From the NCBI RefSeq assembly GCF_003369915.1, contig NW_022881614.1, forward strand, positions 33,788,342 through 33,852,341: a stretch of 64,000 nucleotides of DNA. Direction: 5' to 3'. How positions within the stretch are numbered: position 1 is the first letter of the stretch; each line of letters opens with the position of its first letter. The translations under genes were made by a program, and so were the position numbers. Below, in pieces: positions 10,845 through 23,147 of the stretch. The stretch is from Drosophila miranda. Its lineage: Eukaryota > Arthropoda > Insecta > Diptera > Drosophilidae. The notes below the pieces were generated by a model. The model made no database searches. It worked only from the letters and a program-made list of their open reading frames with translations, and was not told the DNA's origin.

Positions 10845-11970
10845 TATACCCGATACTCAAAATGAGTATTGGGGTATATTAGATTTGTGGTAAAAGTGGA
10901 TGTGTGTAACGTCCAGAAGGAATCGTTTCCGACCCCATAAAGTATATATATTCTTGATCAGCATCAATAGCCGAGTCGATTGAGCCCTGTCTGTCTGTCC
11001 GTCTGTCCGTCCGTCCGTCCGTCCGTCCGTCCGTCCGTCCGTCCGTCCGTCCCCTTCAGCGCCTAGTGCTCAAAGACTATAAGAGCTAGAGCAACAATGT
11101 TTTGGATCCAGACTTCTGTGATATGTCACTGCTACAAAAATATTTCAAAACTTCGCCCCGCCCACTTCCGCCAACACAGAGGACGAAAATCTGTGGCATC
11201 CACATTTTTAAAGATACGATAAAACCAAAAACGCAGAATCGTAGAGGACTATATGTTCTAGAGTGTAAAATCTCAACCAGATCGTATAATTATTATAGCC
11301 AGAATCAAGAAAACAATTTCATTCTTTCTCGCTCTGTCTCTCTCTAACACACAGGTTTCATGGTCGGTTTTGTCAATTGCAAAATATGAGTTCAAGGATC
11401 TCAGAACCTATAAGAGCCAGAGCAACCAAATTTGGTATCCACACTCCTGTGATATCGGACCTTTGCCGTTTCGTGTCCAAATTTCGCCACACCCCCTTCC
11501 GCCCCCGCAAAGGACGAAAATCTGGGGCATCCACAAATCTCAGAGACTATAAAGGCTAGAGTAACCAAATTTGGTATCCGCACTTCTGTTAGATCTCACT
11601 ATAAAATGTATATCTCAGAATTTCGCCCCACCCCCTTCCGCGCCCACAAAAAACGAAAATCTGTTGCATCCACAATATTGCACATTCGAGAAAACTAAAA
11701 ACGCAGAATCATAGATAATGACCATATCTATCAGATTGCTGAATCTGGATCAGATCGGATCATTTTTGTAGCCAAAAGCAAGAAATCAATTTTCAGTGGC
11801 TACGCAGCGCCCGACGTCACGCTCAGACTGATTTTCTGTCTCTCTCGCACGCACTCTTTGTCGTGTGGTTCAATATTAGCGGCGTCTGCCGGAGGAGAGC
11901 CATACTGACTTAGTATCGGGTATAACTGTAGAGTTGCGGTCTCCGCAGCAACTCACAACGTTCCCCCTCG
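10845..11970 (+). mobile_element. ISY/ISX-like Helitron at the palindrome centre
   Basis: A full-length copy from TATACCCGATACTC to CCCCCTCG, with an expanded CCGT array (about 11000-11050) and the pyrimidine tract at 11324-11345. On its left it interrupts the R-associated AT-rich segment. On its right, only a T-run separates it from the inverted arm. It is the only sequence of the palindrome core apart from about 120 bp of R-associated DNA. Confidence 0.75.
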
Positions 11971-13137
11971 TTTTTTTTCTATGTTGGTTAGTGTATGGCT
12001 TGGCTACGTTTCCATGCATTAAAAGAATGCAGGGAATGCGAGCAAGGCAAGCTTAGCAGAATGGGCACCGAAAAGACCGAAAAGCTTCGAGCGTGTGTAA
12101 CGCAAGCGTTGCGCTCTCTTATCAGCAGCGGCTGGCCGCTGCGCATGCGTTTTAGATTTTGACGAAGACAGGCGCAAAGGAGAAAATTGAAATTGGGTCA
12201 CTTTCGGCTTTAATACAGTGGTCCCTCGCTGAAAGGCGCCTTTCGTTGTGGAGCTGTGGAAACCATGTTAATGTGTGCCCCGTTCGGAGGGGGATTGGTA
12301 AATAGGGGGGGTATGAAAAAGGTTTTTTTTTTTTTGTTGTTTTTTTTTTTTGTAGTCTGTTACTTTATGATTAAGTTTTTCGGTCTCCAACCCGCAAAAA
12401 TAAATTCCGTTTTGGGAACTTTCACACTCCCGCCTATCGAGGTAGGACTGTGACGCAGAGTTAAGGAAAGTTACATAGTCATATAAGTGCTCAGAAGGAA
12501 CCAAAAAAAAATACAATTAAAACTACACTATGCTATGAAATCTGGGTCTGGTCTGGCGGCGTCTTCTAGGCCGTCTCAGACAGCGAGTTAGCGGCGCATA
12601 GGGGGGGGGGTGATCTCTATGCCCCCTATGCCCTCTCTGCGCGTACGTTAGATATGGCGCAAGGGTTATGGCCGGTGGAGGTTATGTCGCCGGGCAGGTG
12701 GATGCTTCAACGACTCCAAAAGGAAAAAAAAATCTCGGCCCCACACCAAGGTCGACTCCGAAGAGTACTCCCGTCAAGGGTGGGAGTTTGGTGTTGGTGG
12801 GGCAGAACTTTGGGAGAGCCGGGTGGCTACCGCTCGGGGCCAGGGCCCTATGTGCGAAACAGAACCAAAACCACGAGGGCTAAGAAAAAAAATCTAAATT
12901 TTCCCTTCAGGGCACTTTAACATACCGGTTTTTCGGACTTTTCCACGGAGACACGAGCGTTGGGTTCTCCTGGCAGAGCTGCCAGGCGAGGCAAATATGC
13001 ACTTTTCGCCAGGGTAGTTTCTTGCCAGTTTTCTCGGCGCACGGTTATTAATTTTCGCCCGATTTTTGCGGCGCGCCCACCGTGTGGGATTTTCCCCGTT
13101 CCGTTTTATTGCTTTTGGTCCAACCGCAACCGTTACA
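11971..13137 (-). repeat. Repeat R, copy 3 (inverted)
   Basis: Reverse complement of 9581-10724 with small differences: a G10 tract at about 12601 and longer T-runs at about 12322-12352. Its outer end is TGTTACAA-type sequence abutting spacer at 13138, the same joint as in the left arm. Confidence 0.55.
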
Positions 13138-13354
13138 ACTTGTTAAGCCTACGAGTAAGTAGGCAGCAACGCGGCAACGCGGTAACTAAGATTGAGGCGT
13201 ATTCGGATTATATAGTCATGTAGAATGTTTGCGCATCTAACTGTCCTAACACATTTTGTATTCGCTTTGTATGCGATGTACGCACAGTAACAATTATCTC
13301 GATTTCGTTTATTAAATTCTTCGATTAATTGCAAAATAGTTCCAAATTCGTATG

Positions 13355-13780
13355 CTACTCATCATCCCCAAGCAAGTCATCCAGGACGTTTTGCCGCCAG
13401 GAGTCGAGATCAACCATCACCTTGAAGACGTCTTTTGTCCGAGGGTTTGCACATCCCACAGTTTGGCGAAACTTCTCCATAACCCTATTGGCCTCCTTGT
13501 TCCGCGACCAAAACCTGTACTTTGATTTATGGGCCGCCTGGACGTAGGGCGACTTCTCCTCACAGCTCATTTGTTTCCACTGCTGGCGAACCGCGAAGCA
13601 CTGCTGAGTCGGCCGCATATTGCAGAGTTTTTCCTTGTTGTTTCTCTTGAAGTGCAGCAGGAACCTCACGAAAGGATTGCGTCCGGCCCCTTCCACAGCA
13701 GGCATTTGTTTGCAGCACGTATTTTTCGGTTTACTTGATGATGAGGACAAGCCACAACAATTTTTTGTACAACTTCCTAT
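13355..13780 (-). pseudogene. MST-HMG-box gene copy without start codon, palindrome right arm
   Basis: Start codon changed to ATA (complement at 13778-13780), otherwise open to the normal stop at 13355. It has the same compensated +4/-4 change in the HMG box as the left-arm copy (about 13579-13605) and the NRVMEK variant. The deduced protein from SSSSSKPK to GDDE is the same as in 8938-9363. Located 243 bp downstream of its stmA partner on the same strand. Confidence 0.75.
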
Positions 13781-14022
13781 TTTTTAAATAGACAATTTTT
13801 ATCGACATACAATAGGTATATATTGTATTTGTATAACAACTAATGCATAGGACATACTACATACATATTTGGGGGACAATTGAATTGTTTTCATTTAACA
13901 ACGGGAAATTTAATTAAATTTATCTACTGACACCAAACCAATTCGCTTTCATAGCTACCATCATATGCATAAATTGAGTACAGAACATTCGTTTTGCTGG
14001 AGGCGGTTCACAGTAATACAGA

Positions 14023-15200
14023 TTAGTAATAGAATAATTCTGGAAAGTTTGTCTCGTAGATGGGCTTCTCGTTGCTGTCCTGCAGCTGGGCCACCTTGCT
14101 ATCGCTTTGCGTTATCTGACGCTCCACAGCCAGAAAGTTGAACAGCTCGTTGAGGCGGTTTTGGATGAGATCGTGCTGGAAATGGAAAAGAAACCAAAGA
14201 GTTAACATGGGAATTACCTTCGGTTCTGTGCGTCTCACAAGATCATCGAACTCGCCCTCGCGGAAGGTGCGTACGATCTGCATTTGCCGCTCGCGCTGCT
14301 CCCGCTTGGCGGCCTTCGTTGGCTCGGCCAGGGCCCGATTCATCGCGTCGAAATTGAACTCGGGCGCCAGTATCTTCTTGCACTGGCCAGGCGAGCTGTT
14401 CACACTGTTCACATCCCCCTTGTAGACCGTCAGATCCGCCGAGCTGTTGCGCTGCGTCAAGTGGGAGCTCACCGACTCCACCCAGGAATGGCGATGGCCG
14501 GGATTGTCCGTCTGGATGAGCGTATAGGGAGCCCCTGTATTGAGACGTTGGGCATCCATACCAGCATTTTGCAGACACTCGCCCAGCGCCAACTTGTCGA
14601 TTGCCAGGTGTGGAAGCGACAGATTCAGGCTCTTCGTTGCGACCTTCTTGAACTCCAGCAGCGGCGGAAGAAAGTAGGTGGCCTCCTCGCGTCGCGCATC
14701 GACAATCTTCTGGGCATACTCCAGCAGATTGTTGATTCCACTAACTCGCGAGATGAGCACCAGCAATGCAATGGATATGGCGTGCAAATTGCACTTGTGC
14801 ACGGCTCCCAAGGTCTCCACTGTGTTGGCCACCTCCTGAATGCTAAATATGGTAGAACGAGAGTTTTATTAAAAATATTAATGGCTCCTGATGAGACGCC
14901 GATGCCTCACCCGAGGATGAACAACAGGAACTCCTGCACTCCTGCTCGCTGCTGGACATCTCCATGATGAGCAGGGCGGCGGTGTTGTAGCTCGCGGACA
15001 GTGCGTCGAGGCGGTCCGAGAGCGCTTTCCATACCCATTTCGGAGATTGCAGCTTAAGCCGCTGACTCTGGTCAGTGCTGATGATTCGGCGGTCTACATT
15101 GGCGACTCGGAGGGGTCAACGCCCACGTCCCCGTCACCGCGACGAAGGATAAGTTGGCACCGAGAGATCGGTACTACTCCATAAGCACTACTACCACCAT
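14023..15200 (-). pseudogene. stmA: Chimeric stmA short copy, palindrome right arm
   Basis: Last exon 14023-14175, 42-bp open mini-intron, exon 7 14218-14842, then the truncated chimeric exon up to about 15200. The chimeric exon has an indel near 14940 (ACTCCTGCTCGC for ACTGTCTCGC) and the 85-bp loss near 15170, both breaking the frame. Exon 7 shows private missense changes (YKGDVN, AMNRAL). The 3' part stays open for about 270 residues, as in the left arm. Confidence 0.75.
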
Positions 15201-15807
15201 TTCCTGTTCATGGACTCGCACTGGTCGAGGTTCGTTTTAGATGTAATTGTAAATTCGTTATCTGCAAGTTTCTCCTACGATTACGATAATCGTGACGTGA
15301 TCCACACGTTTGTAAATTAAGTTCGGGCACTCCGAAGATCGTTCTGGCACGCCCAGATATATATTTTTGTATATCGTTTACTTCATTAGAACCTACATGT
15401 ACATGTAATGTAATAATTAACTATTGAACTCTACTCTTTGGAGTAGACTGGAGAATCGCTCGTGCGGTCGCACATCGATGTTGCATATTGTAATTGATGC
15501 AGATATTAGCCAACTCACTCAAAGATGATCTACTTGTTAAGCCTACGAGTAAGTAGGCAGCAACGCGGCAATGTAACTAAGATTGAGGCGTATTCGGATT
15601 ATATAGTCATGTAGTATGTTTGCGCATCTAACTGTCCTAACACATTTTGTATTCGCTTTGTACGCGATGTACGCACAGTAACAATTATCTCGATTTCGTT
15701 TATTAAAGTCTTCGATTAATTGCAAAATAGTTCCAAATTCGTATGCTACTCATCATCCCCAAGCAAGTCATCCAGGACGTTTTGCCGCCAGGAGTCGAGA
15801 TCAACCA
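15201..15807 (-). repeat. Inter-unit spacer, first in the minus-strand array
   Basis: Non-coding, with the TCTACTCCAAAGAGTAGA hairpin at about 15431 and the ACGATTACGATAATCGT palindrome at about 15274. The right palindrome arm ends inside it at 15628. A polyadenylation signal for the HMG gene lies at about 15700. Confidence 0.6.
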
Positions 15808-16155
15808 TCACCTTGAAGACGTCTTTTGTCCGAGGGTTTGGCGAAACTTCTCCATAATCCTATTGGCCTCATTGTTCCGCGACCAAAACCTGTACTTTGA
15901 TTTATGGGCCGCCTGGACGAAGGGCGACTTCTCCTCACAGCTCATTTGTTTCCACTTCTTGCTGGCGAACCGCAATACCTGAGTCGGCCGCATATTGCAG
16001 AGTTTTTCCTTGTTGTTTCTCTTGAAGTACAGCAGGAACCTGACGAAAGGATTGCGTCCGGCCCCTTCCACAGCAGGCATTTGTTTGCAGCACGTATTTT
16101 TCGGTTTACTTGATGATGAGAACAAGCCACAACAATTTTTTGTACAACTTCCCAT
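15808..16155 (-). pseudogene. MST-HMG-box gene copy, 16-bp deletion type
   Basis: ATG intact (16153-16155), box intact (ATQ-type core TQVLRFASKK), but the shared 16-bp deletion between CAAAC repeats truncates the product to 115 residues ending GQKTSSR. It follows the long stmA copy whose stop is at 16398. A truncated Cys-rich HMG protein could still be made, so it may not be silent. Confidence 0.7.
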
Positions 16156-16397
16156 TTTTTAAACAGACAATTTTTATCGACATACAATAGGTATATATTG
16201 TATTTGTATAACAACTAATGCATAGGACATACTACATACATATTTGGGGGACAATTGAATTGTTTTCATTTAACAACGGGAAATTTAATTAAATTTATCT
16301 ACTGACACCAAACCAATTCGCTTTCATAGCTACCATCATATGCATAAATTGAGTACAGAACATTCGCTTTGCCGGAGGCGATTCACAGTAATACAGA

Positions 16398-19300
16398 TTA
16401 GTAATAGAATAATTCTGGAAAGTTTGTCTCGTAGATGGGCTTCTCGTTGCTGCCCTGCAGCTGGGCCACCTTGCTATGCGTTATCTGACGCTCCACAGCC
16501 AGCAAGTTGAACAGCTCGTTGAGGCGGTTTTGGATGAGATCGTGCTGGAAATGGAAAAGAAACCAAAGAGTTAACATGCTTTCTTTCTTCATTTACATGA
16601 ATACGGATGGGTATGGATGGGAATTACCTTCGGTTCTGTGCGTCTCACAAGATCATCGACCTCGCCCTCGCGGAAGGTGCGTACGATCTGCATTTGCCGC
16701 TCGCGCTGCTCCCGCTTGGCGGCCTTCGTTGGCTCGGCCAGGGCCCGCTTCATCGCGTCGAAATTGAACTCGGGCGCCAGTATCTTCTTGCACTGGCCAG
16801 GCGAGCTGTTCACACTGTCCACATCCCCATTGTAGACCGTCAGATCCGCCGAGCTGTTGCGCTGCGTCAAGTGGGAGCTCACCGACTCCACCCAGGAATG
16901 GCGATGGCCGGGATTGTCCGTCTGGTTGAGCGTATAGGGAGCCCCTGTATTGAGACGTTGGGCATCCATACCAGCATTTTGCAGTCACTCGCCCAGCGCC
17001 AACTTGTCGATTGCCAGGTGTGGAAGCGACAGATTCAGGCTCTTCGTTGCGACCTTCTTGGACTCCAGCAGCGGCGGAAGAAAGTAGGTGGCCTCCTCGC
17101 GTCGCGCATCGACAATCTTCTGGGCATACTCCAGCAGATTGTTGATGCCACTAACTCGCGAGATGAGCACCAGCAATGCAATGGATATGGCGTGCAAATT
17201 GCACTTGTGCACGGCTTCCAAGGTCTCCACTGTGTTGGCCACCTCCTGAATGCTAAATATGGTAGAACGAGAGTTTTATTAAAAATATTAATGGCTCCTG
17301 ATGAGACGCCGATGCCTCACCCGAGGATGAACAACAGGAACTCCTGCACTGTCTCGCTGCTGGACATCTCCACGATGAGCAGGGCGGCGGTGTTGTAGCT
17401 CGCGGACAGTGCGTCGACGCGGTCCGAAAGCGCCATGCTATCGATGAGCGCCTGCATAATGTGTGCTCCATGCTTGTTCGTGAAAATGATGTCAGAGCGC
17501 GAGGGCGGTTCCTGGGAAAGGGCCGGATATTGCTTGACACTGATACTACTGAGCACCTGATCGTTCTGGTGGCGATCTAAGAGGGCCTGGAAGATCTGCA
17601 TGACAATCAGATGTGTAGGATCGTGGGGGGCGCGGGCCATCTTCAGAAGCGGCTGCAGGAACGAGGCGGGGAAGGCCTTCTCGAAGGACACCGTGCTGTA
17701 CTGGGTGCCGACCTTGAGCAGCGACTTGAGCAGAATGTTCTGTAGCATCTGGTCGCCCTTGCTCTTCTTGGAGGGGTCCGGCACCGTGTTCATGATGAAC
17801 AGCATTATCTCGATCTTCTGGTAGTCGGGATGATGGTTGGCAAACTCGCCCAATGCATTTATAAGCGCCTCCTGGTACTGCGACTCCTCAGCGGTGATCT
17901 CGCTGGTGGTGCTCACGCTGGTGCGCAAGTGGGTCAGCAGATTGTTGATGATGTCCAGGGCCGAGGGTCCCACACTCTCGCCAGCCGCAATGGCAATGAT
18001 CTTCGACAGCACCACCGCCAGGGAGGTGCGCGTCTTGGGCGAGGACTTGAAGTTGCTGTCCAGGTGCTGCATCAGAGTCTCCACCACAGTGTACGAGTAC
18101 TGCGGCTGGATCGATATCATCACAATGCGGAACGTGTGAATGGCAAAGGTGTTGGGCACCCACAGTTCATGCCGATCGAGGTGTCTGTGCGATTGCGGGG
18201 GTAAACATTGATTGAGCACATTGACTGACAGTTCGATGCTTCGATGGCTATTACTTACGTCAACAGCGGCTTGAGCACGCTCCGAATTTGTCCGAACGAG
18301 GCTCGTCCGACCAGCTCCCGCAGCACTTCCTGGTGGCTGGTGGCGTCACATTGGTGGCATCTTCGACGGGCGTGAGGTCGCCAGACTGCGGCGGGCGATA
18401 GAGAAATATGTTAGAGTCAGGGTACCCTATAGAATTTTTTATCTTATCATCTACTAAACAACTCGCACAGATGCTGGTCTACAGCTCAAGGTGCGCATTT
18501 AATGTTAGAATTCGATTCGATTATATTAATTTTTACCGCCAGTAAATTTTTCTTCACGAACATAACCTTTACACAAAACTGTTTCATGTTGTTGTGTGTT
18601 GGTTGTGTTGTGGATTGGTTGGTTGGTTAGGGTTTGGTTTGCATTAACAGAATATACGAAAACGAAATGCAGAATATATCGAAATTAGTTCAAGTCGCAG
18701 CAAATTTTGATTCGTTGTCCAATCATTGAAATGTCAGGGACCCGATCCAAGCACCTCTGGACCGGGAGTTACATGGCGGGAGGGATCATTCTTCTCACCT
18801 GCATATTGAACAGTAGCGAGGGCACAATCTTCTCCATGTGCTGTGCCGCCCAGATGTTCTCGACCAGATCATCGGACACTGTCTTCCGTATGACGCCCTG
18901 CAGTCCTTTGATGCCGGCCAGCCGCAGGCTATCCCGCAGATCGCTGCCCTCGCTGTGGCACATCGACGAGAACTTCGAGATGAAGAAATCGTAGCGTCGG
19001 TGGTAGGAGGGCGTGTCCTCGTTTATGTTAGCGAACTTGACAAACTGCAAGGAAGGGCAAGCTAAGCACAGGACTGAACTGGGCAGACGCCTGCTTTACT
19101 AACCGAGTTGGTGGCCATGATTTTTAAATTCGGATTCGAGTCCTCCAGCAGCTTCTGCACCATGCGCAGGAACGACTCTACGAACAGGTTGAGTGTGACA
19201 GGCCTGCAGCAGCAAGGCCATGGCCTCCATGGCGATCTCTGCCAGCCTTTAGGGGCACGAAGAGGGAGGAAACACACATTTAATGACATTCAAACAGCAG

Positions 19301-19502
19301 ATCTGGTAGGTTTACTCACTTATAGCGCTTGCGGTTGATATCCTTGGTGGCCTTCTGGTACAGATATTCGCCGATGCGGTCGAGCTTGTCGGGTGAGCTG
19401 AGCGAGTAGAAGGTCAGCTTCTCCATGTTCGACTTGACCAGGCCATCCTCCGGGTTCACCGGGAAGGTGTTGTCCACCAGTCGCTTGTAGCGCGGCCGCA
19501 GC
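16398..19502 (-). pseudogene. stmA: stmA long copy S1 (exons 2-8), multiply disabled
   Basis: EFR3-family gene with exons at 19320-19502 (5'-truncated), 19104-19246, 18799-19044, 18259-18385, 17321-18184, 16628-17252 and 16398-16544; consensus splice sites are kept. Lesions: loss of the N-terminal Cys cluster at a breakpoint into spacer (19502), an 11-bp loss in exon 3, a 4-bp loss in exon 5, a TGT-to-TGA stop at 16985-16987 in exon 7, and a 6-bp in-frame loss in exon 8. The middle exon (288 residues, from HLDRHELW to FILG) is fully open. It cannot encode a normal EFR3. Confidence 0.9.
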
Positions 19503-20084
19503 CACCAAATAGCAAGATCACCTCCATAAGCACTACTACCACCATTTCCTGTTCATGGACTCGCACTGGTCGAGACTCGTTTTAGATGTAATTGTAAATT
19601 CGTTATCTGCAAGTTTCTCCTACGATGACGATAATCGTGTGACGTGATCCACACGTTTGTAAATTAAGTTCGGGCACTCCGAAGATCGTTCAGGCACGCC
19701 CAGATATATATTTTTGTATACCGTTTATGTACATGTACATGTACATGTAATGTAATAATTAACTATTGAACTCTACTCTTTGGAGTAGACTGGAGAATCG
19801 CTCGTGCGGTCGCACATCGATGTTGCATATTGTAATTGATGATATTAGCCAACTCACTCAAAGATGATCTACTTGTTAAGCCTACGAGTAAGTAGGCAGC
19901 AACGCGGCAATGTAACTAAGATTGAGGCGTATTTGGATTATATAGTCATGTAGTATGTGTGCGCATTTAACTGTCCTAACACATTTTGTATTCGCTTTGT
20001 ACGCGATGTACGCACAGTAACAATTATCTCGATTTCGTTTATTAAAGTCTTCGATTAATTGCAAAATAGTTCCAAATTCGTATG
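19503..20084 (-). repeat. Inter-unit spacer with TACATG expansion
   Basis: Joins stmA exon 2 at CGGCCGCAG/CCACCAAATAG. A hexamer expansion (TACATG units, about 19727-19748) replaces the TTCATTAGAACC sequence seen in the other spacers. It carries the AATAAA signal of the adjacent HMG copy (complement at about 20039). Confidence 0.6.
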
Positions 20085-20510
20085 CTACTCATCATCCCCA
20101 AGCAAGTCATCCAGGACGTTTTGCCGCCAGGAGTCGAGATCAACCATCACCTTGAAGACGTCTTTTGTCCGAGGGTTTGCACATCCCACAGTTTGGCGAA
20201 ACTTCTCCATAATCCTATTGGCCTCCTTGTTCCGCGACCAAAACCTGTACTTTGATTTATGGGCCGCCTGGACGTAGGGCGACTTCTCCTCACAGCTCAT
20301 TTGTTTCCACTTATTGCTGGCGAACCGCAATACCTGAGTCGGCCGCAAATTGCAGAGTTTTTCCTTGTTGTTTCTCTTGAAGTGCAGCAGGAACCTGACG
20401 AAAGGATTGCGTCCGGCCTCTTCCACAGCAGGCATTTGTTTGCAGCACGTATTTTTCGGTTTACTTGATGATGAGGACAAGCCACAACAATTTTTTGTAC
20501 AACTTCCTAT
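20085..20510 (-). pseudogene. MST-HMG-box gene copy without start codon
   Basis: ATA instead of ATG (complement at 20508-20510); the body is open to GDDE and TAG at 20085. It has the standard box core (TQVLRFASNKWKQ) and not the compensated change of the palindrome arms, so the start loss pre-dates that change. CNLRPTQ and EEAGRN are private variants. Paired with short unit 20753-22010. Confidence 0.75.
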
Positions 20511-20752
20511 TTTTGAAACAGACAATTTTTATCGACATACAATAGGTATATATTGTATTTGTATAACAACTAATGCATAGGACATACTACATACATATTT
20601 GGGGGACAATTGAATTGTTTTCATTTAACAACGGGAAATTTAATTAAATTTATCTACTGACACCAAACCAATTCGCTTTCATAGCTACCATCATATGCAT
20701 AAATTGAGTACAGAACATTCGCTTTGCCGGAGGCGATTCACAGTAATACAGA

Positions 20753-22010
20753 TTAGTAATAGAATAATTCTGGAAAGTTTGTCTCGTAGATGGGCTTCTC
20801 GTTGCTGCCCTGCAGCTGGGCCACCTTGCTATGCGTTATCTGACGCTCCACAGCCAGCAAGTTGAACAGCTCGTTGAGGCGGTTTTGGATGAGATCGTGC
20901 TGGAAATGGAAAAGAAACCAAAGAGTTAACATGCTTTCTTTCTTCATTTACATGAATACGGATGGGTATGGATGGGAATTACCTTCGGTTCTGTGCGTCT
21001 CACAAGATCATCGAACTCGCCCTCGCGGAAGGTGCGTACGATCTGCATTTGCCGCTCGCGCTGCTCCCGCTTGGCGGCCTTCGTTGGCTCGGCCAGGGCC
21101 CGCTTCATCGCGTCGAAATTGAACTCGGGCGCCAGTATCTTCTTGCACTGGCCAGGCGAGCTGTTCACACTGTCCACATCCCCATTGTAGACCGTCAGAT
21201 CCGCCGAGCTGTTGCGCTGCGTCAAGTGGGAGCTCACCGACTCCACCCAGGAATGGCGATGGCCGGGATTGTCCGTCTGGTTGAGCGTATAGGGAGCCCC
21301 TGTATTGAGACGTTGGGCATCCATACCAGCATTTTGCAGTCACTCGCCCAGCGCCAACTTGTCGATTGCCAGGTGTGGAAGCGACAGATTCAGGCTCTTC
21401 GTTGCGACCTTCTTGGACTCCAGCAGCGGCGGAAGAAAGTAGGTGGCCTCCTCGCGTCGCGCATCGACAATCTTCTGGGCATACTCCAGCAGATTGTTGA
21501 TGCCACTAACTCGCGAGATGAGCACCAGCAATGCAATGGATATGGCGTGCAAATTGCACTTGTGCACGGCTCCCCAGGTCTCCACTGTGTTGGCCACCTC
21601 CTGAATGCTAAATATGGTAGAACGAGAGTTTTATTAAAAATATGAATGGCTCCTGATGAGACGCCGCTGCCTCACCCGAGGATGAACAACAGGAACTCCT
21701 GCACTGTCTCGCTGCTGGACATCTCCACGATGAGCAGGGCGGCGGTGTTGTAGCTCGCGGACAGTGCGTCGAGGCGGTCCGAGAGCGCTGACTTGCGAGA
21801 GGCCGCTGACTCCGGCCAGTGCTGATGATTCGGCGGTCTACATTGGTGACTCGGAGGGGTCAACGCCCACGTCCCCGTCACCGAAGGATAAGTTGGCACC
21901 GAGAGATCGGTGTGTCCACCGACGCTGATGCACTGTTCGGCGACATAGCGTGCTGAGCGCGCACATCCACCAAATAGCAAGATCACCTCCATAAGCACTA
22001 CTACCACCAT
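20753..22010 (-). pseudogene. stmA: Chimeric stmA short copy M2, stop in exon 7
   Basis: The chimeric exon (ATG at 22008-22010; donor after 21676) is open and begins with the hydrophobic MVVVVLMEVILLFGG segment. Exon 7 (20983-21607) carries the same TGT-to-TGA stop as copy S1 (complement at 21340-21342). The last exon is 20753-20899. A spliced product would end about 85 residues into exon 7. Sharing of the stop between a long and a short unit implies conversion or unequal exchange between them. Confidence 0.8.
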
Positions 22011-22619
22011 TTCCTGTTCATGGACTCGCACTGGTCGAGGTTCGTTTTAGATGTAATTGTAAATTCGTTATCTGCAAGTTTCTCCTACGATTACGATAAT
22101 CGTGTGACGTGATCCACACGTTTGTAAATTAAGTTCGGGCACTCCGAAGATCGTTCTGGCACGCCCAGATATATATTTTTGTATATTGTTTACTTCATTA
22201 GAACCTACATGTACATGTAATGTAATAATTAACTATTGAACTCTACTCTTTGGAGTAGACTGGAGAATCGCTCGTGCGGTCGCACATCGATGTTGCATAT
22301 TGTAATTGATGCAGATATTAGCCAACTCACTCAAAGATGATCTACTTGTTAAGCCTACGAGTAAGTAGGCAGCAACGCGGCAATGTAACTAAGATTGAGG
22401 CGTATTCGGATTATATAGTCATGTAGTATGTTTGCGCATCTAACTGTCCTAACACATTTTGTATTCGCTTTGTACGCGATGTACGCACAGTAACAATTAT
22501 CTCGATTTCGTTTATTAAAGTCTTCGATTAATTGCAAAATAGTTCCAAATTCGTATGCTACTCATCATCCCCAAGCAAGTCATCCAGGACGTTTTGCCGC
22601 CAGGAGTCGAGATCAACCA
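22011..22619 (-). repeat. Inter-unit spacer
   Basis: Collinear with 28364-28907; differs by single bases and keeps both short hairpins and the GTACATGTAC motif. No gene seen. Confidence 0.6.
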
Positions 22620-22967
22620 TCACCTTGAAGACGTCTTTTGTCCGAGGGTTTGGCGAAACTTCTCCATAATCCTATTGGCCTCATTGTTCCGCGACCAAAA
22701 CCTGTACTTTGATTTATGGGCCGCCTGGACGAAGGGCGACTTCTCCTCACAGCTCATTTGTTTCCACTTCTTGCTGGCGAACCGCAATACCTGAGTCAGC
22801 CGCATATTGCAGAGTTTTTCCTTGTTGTTTCTCTTGAAGTACAGCAGGAACCTGACGAAAGGATTGCGTCCGGCCCCTTCCACAGCAGGCATTTGTTTGC
22901 AGCACGTATTTTTCGGTTTACTTGATGATGAGGACAAGCCACAACAATTTTTTGTACAACTTCCCAT
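22620..22967 (-). pseudogene. MST-HMG-box gene copy, 16-bp deletion type
   Basis: ATG present (22965-22967), box present with CNMRLTQ, then the shared 16-bp deletion and GQKTSSR end. It lies downstream of long stmA copy b, consistent with the rule that deletion-type HMG copies follow long units and start-less copies follow short units. Confidence 0.7.
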
Positions 22968-23147
22968 TTTTTAAACAGACAATTTTTATCGACATACAAT
23001 AGGTATATATTGTATTTGTATAACAACTAATGCATAGGACATACTACATACATATTTGGGGGACAATTGAATTGTTTTCATTTAACAACGGGAAATTTAA
23101 TTAAATTTATCTACTGACACCAAACCAATTCGCTTTCATAGCTACCA

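Larger units (their letters stand above)
11971..15628 (-). repeat. Right arm of the large palindrome
   Basis: Reverse-complement partner of 7019-10724. It runs from the R copy through HMG and chimeric stmA to the spacer, and continues without a break into the minus-strand array. The array was therefore probably the source and the left arm the inverted duplicate. Arm loss: about 85 bp near 15170 in the chimeric exon. Confidence 0.85.

Noticed and set aside
17830..18204. Long plus-strand frames opposite stmA exon 6 (also at 24161 and 31014)
   Set aside because: Antisense shadows of a GC-rich conserved exon; they recur only because the exon recurs.
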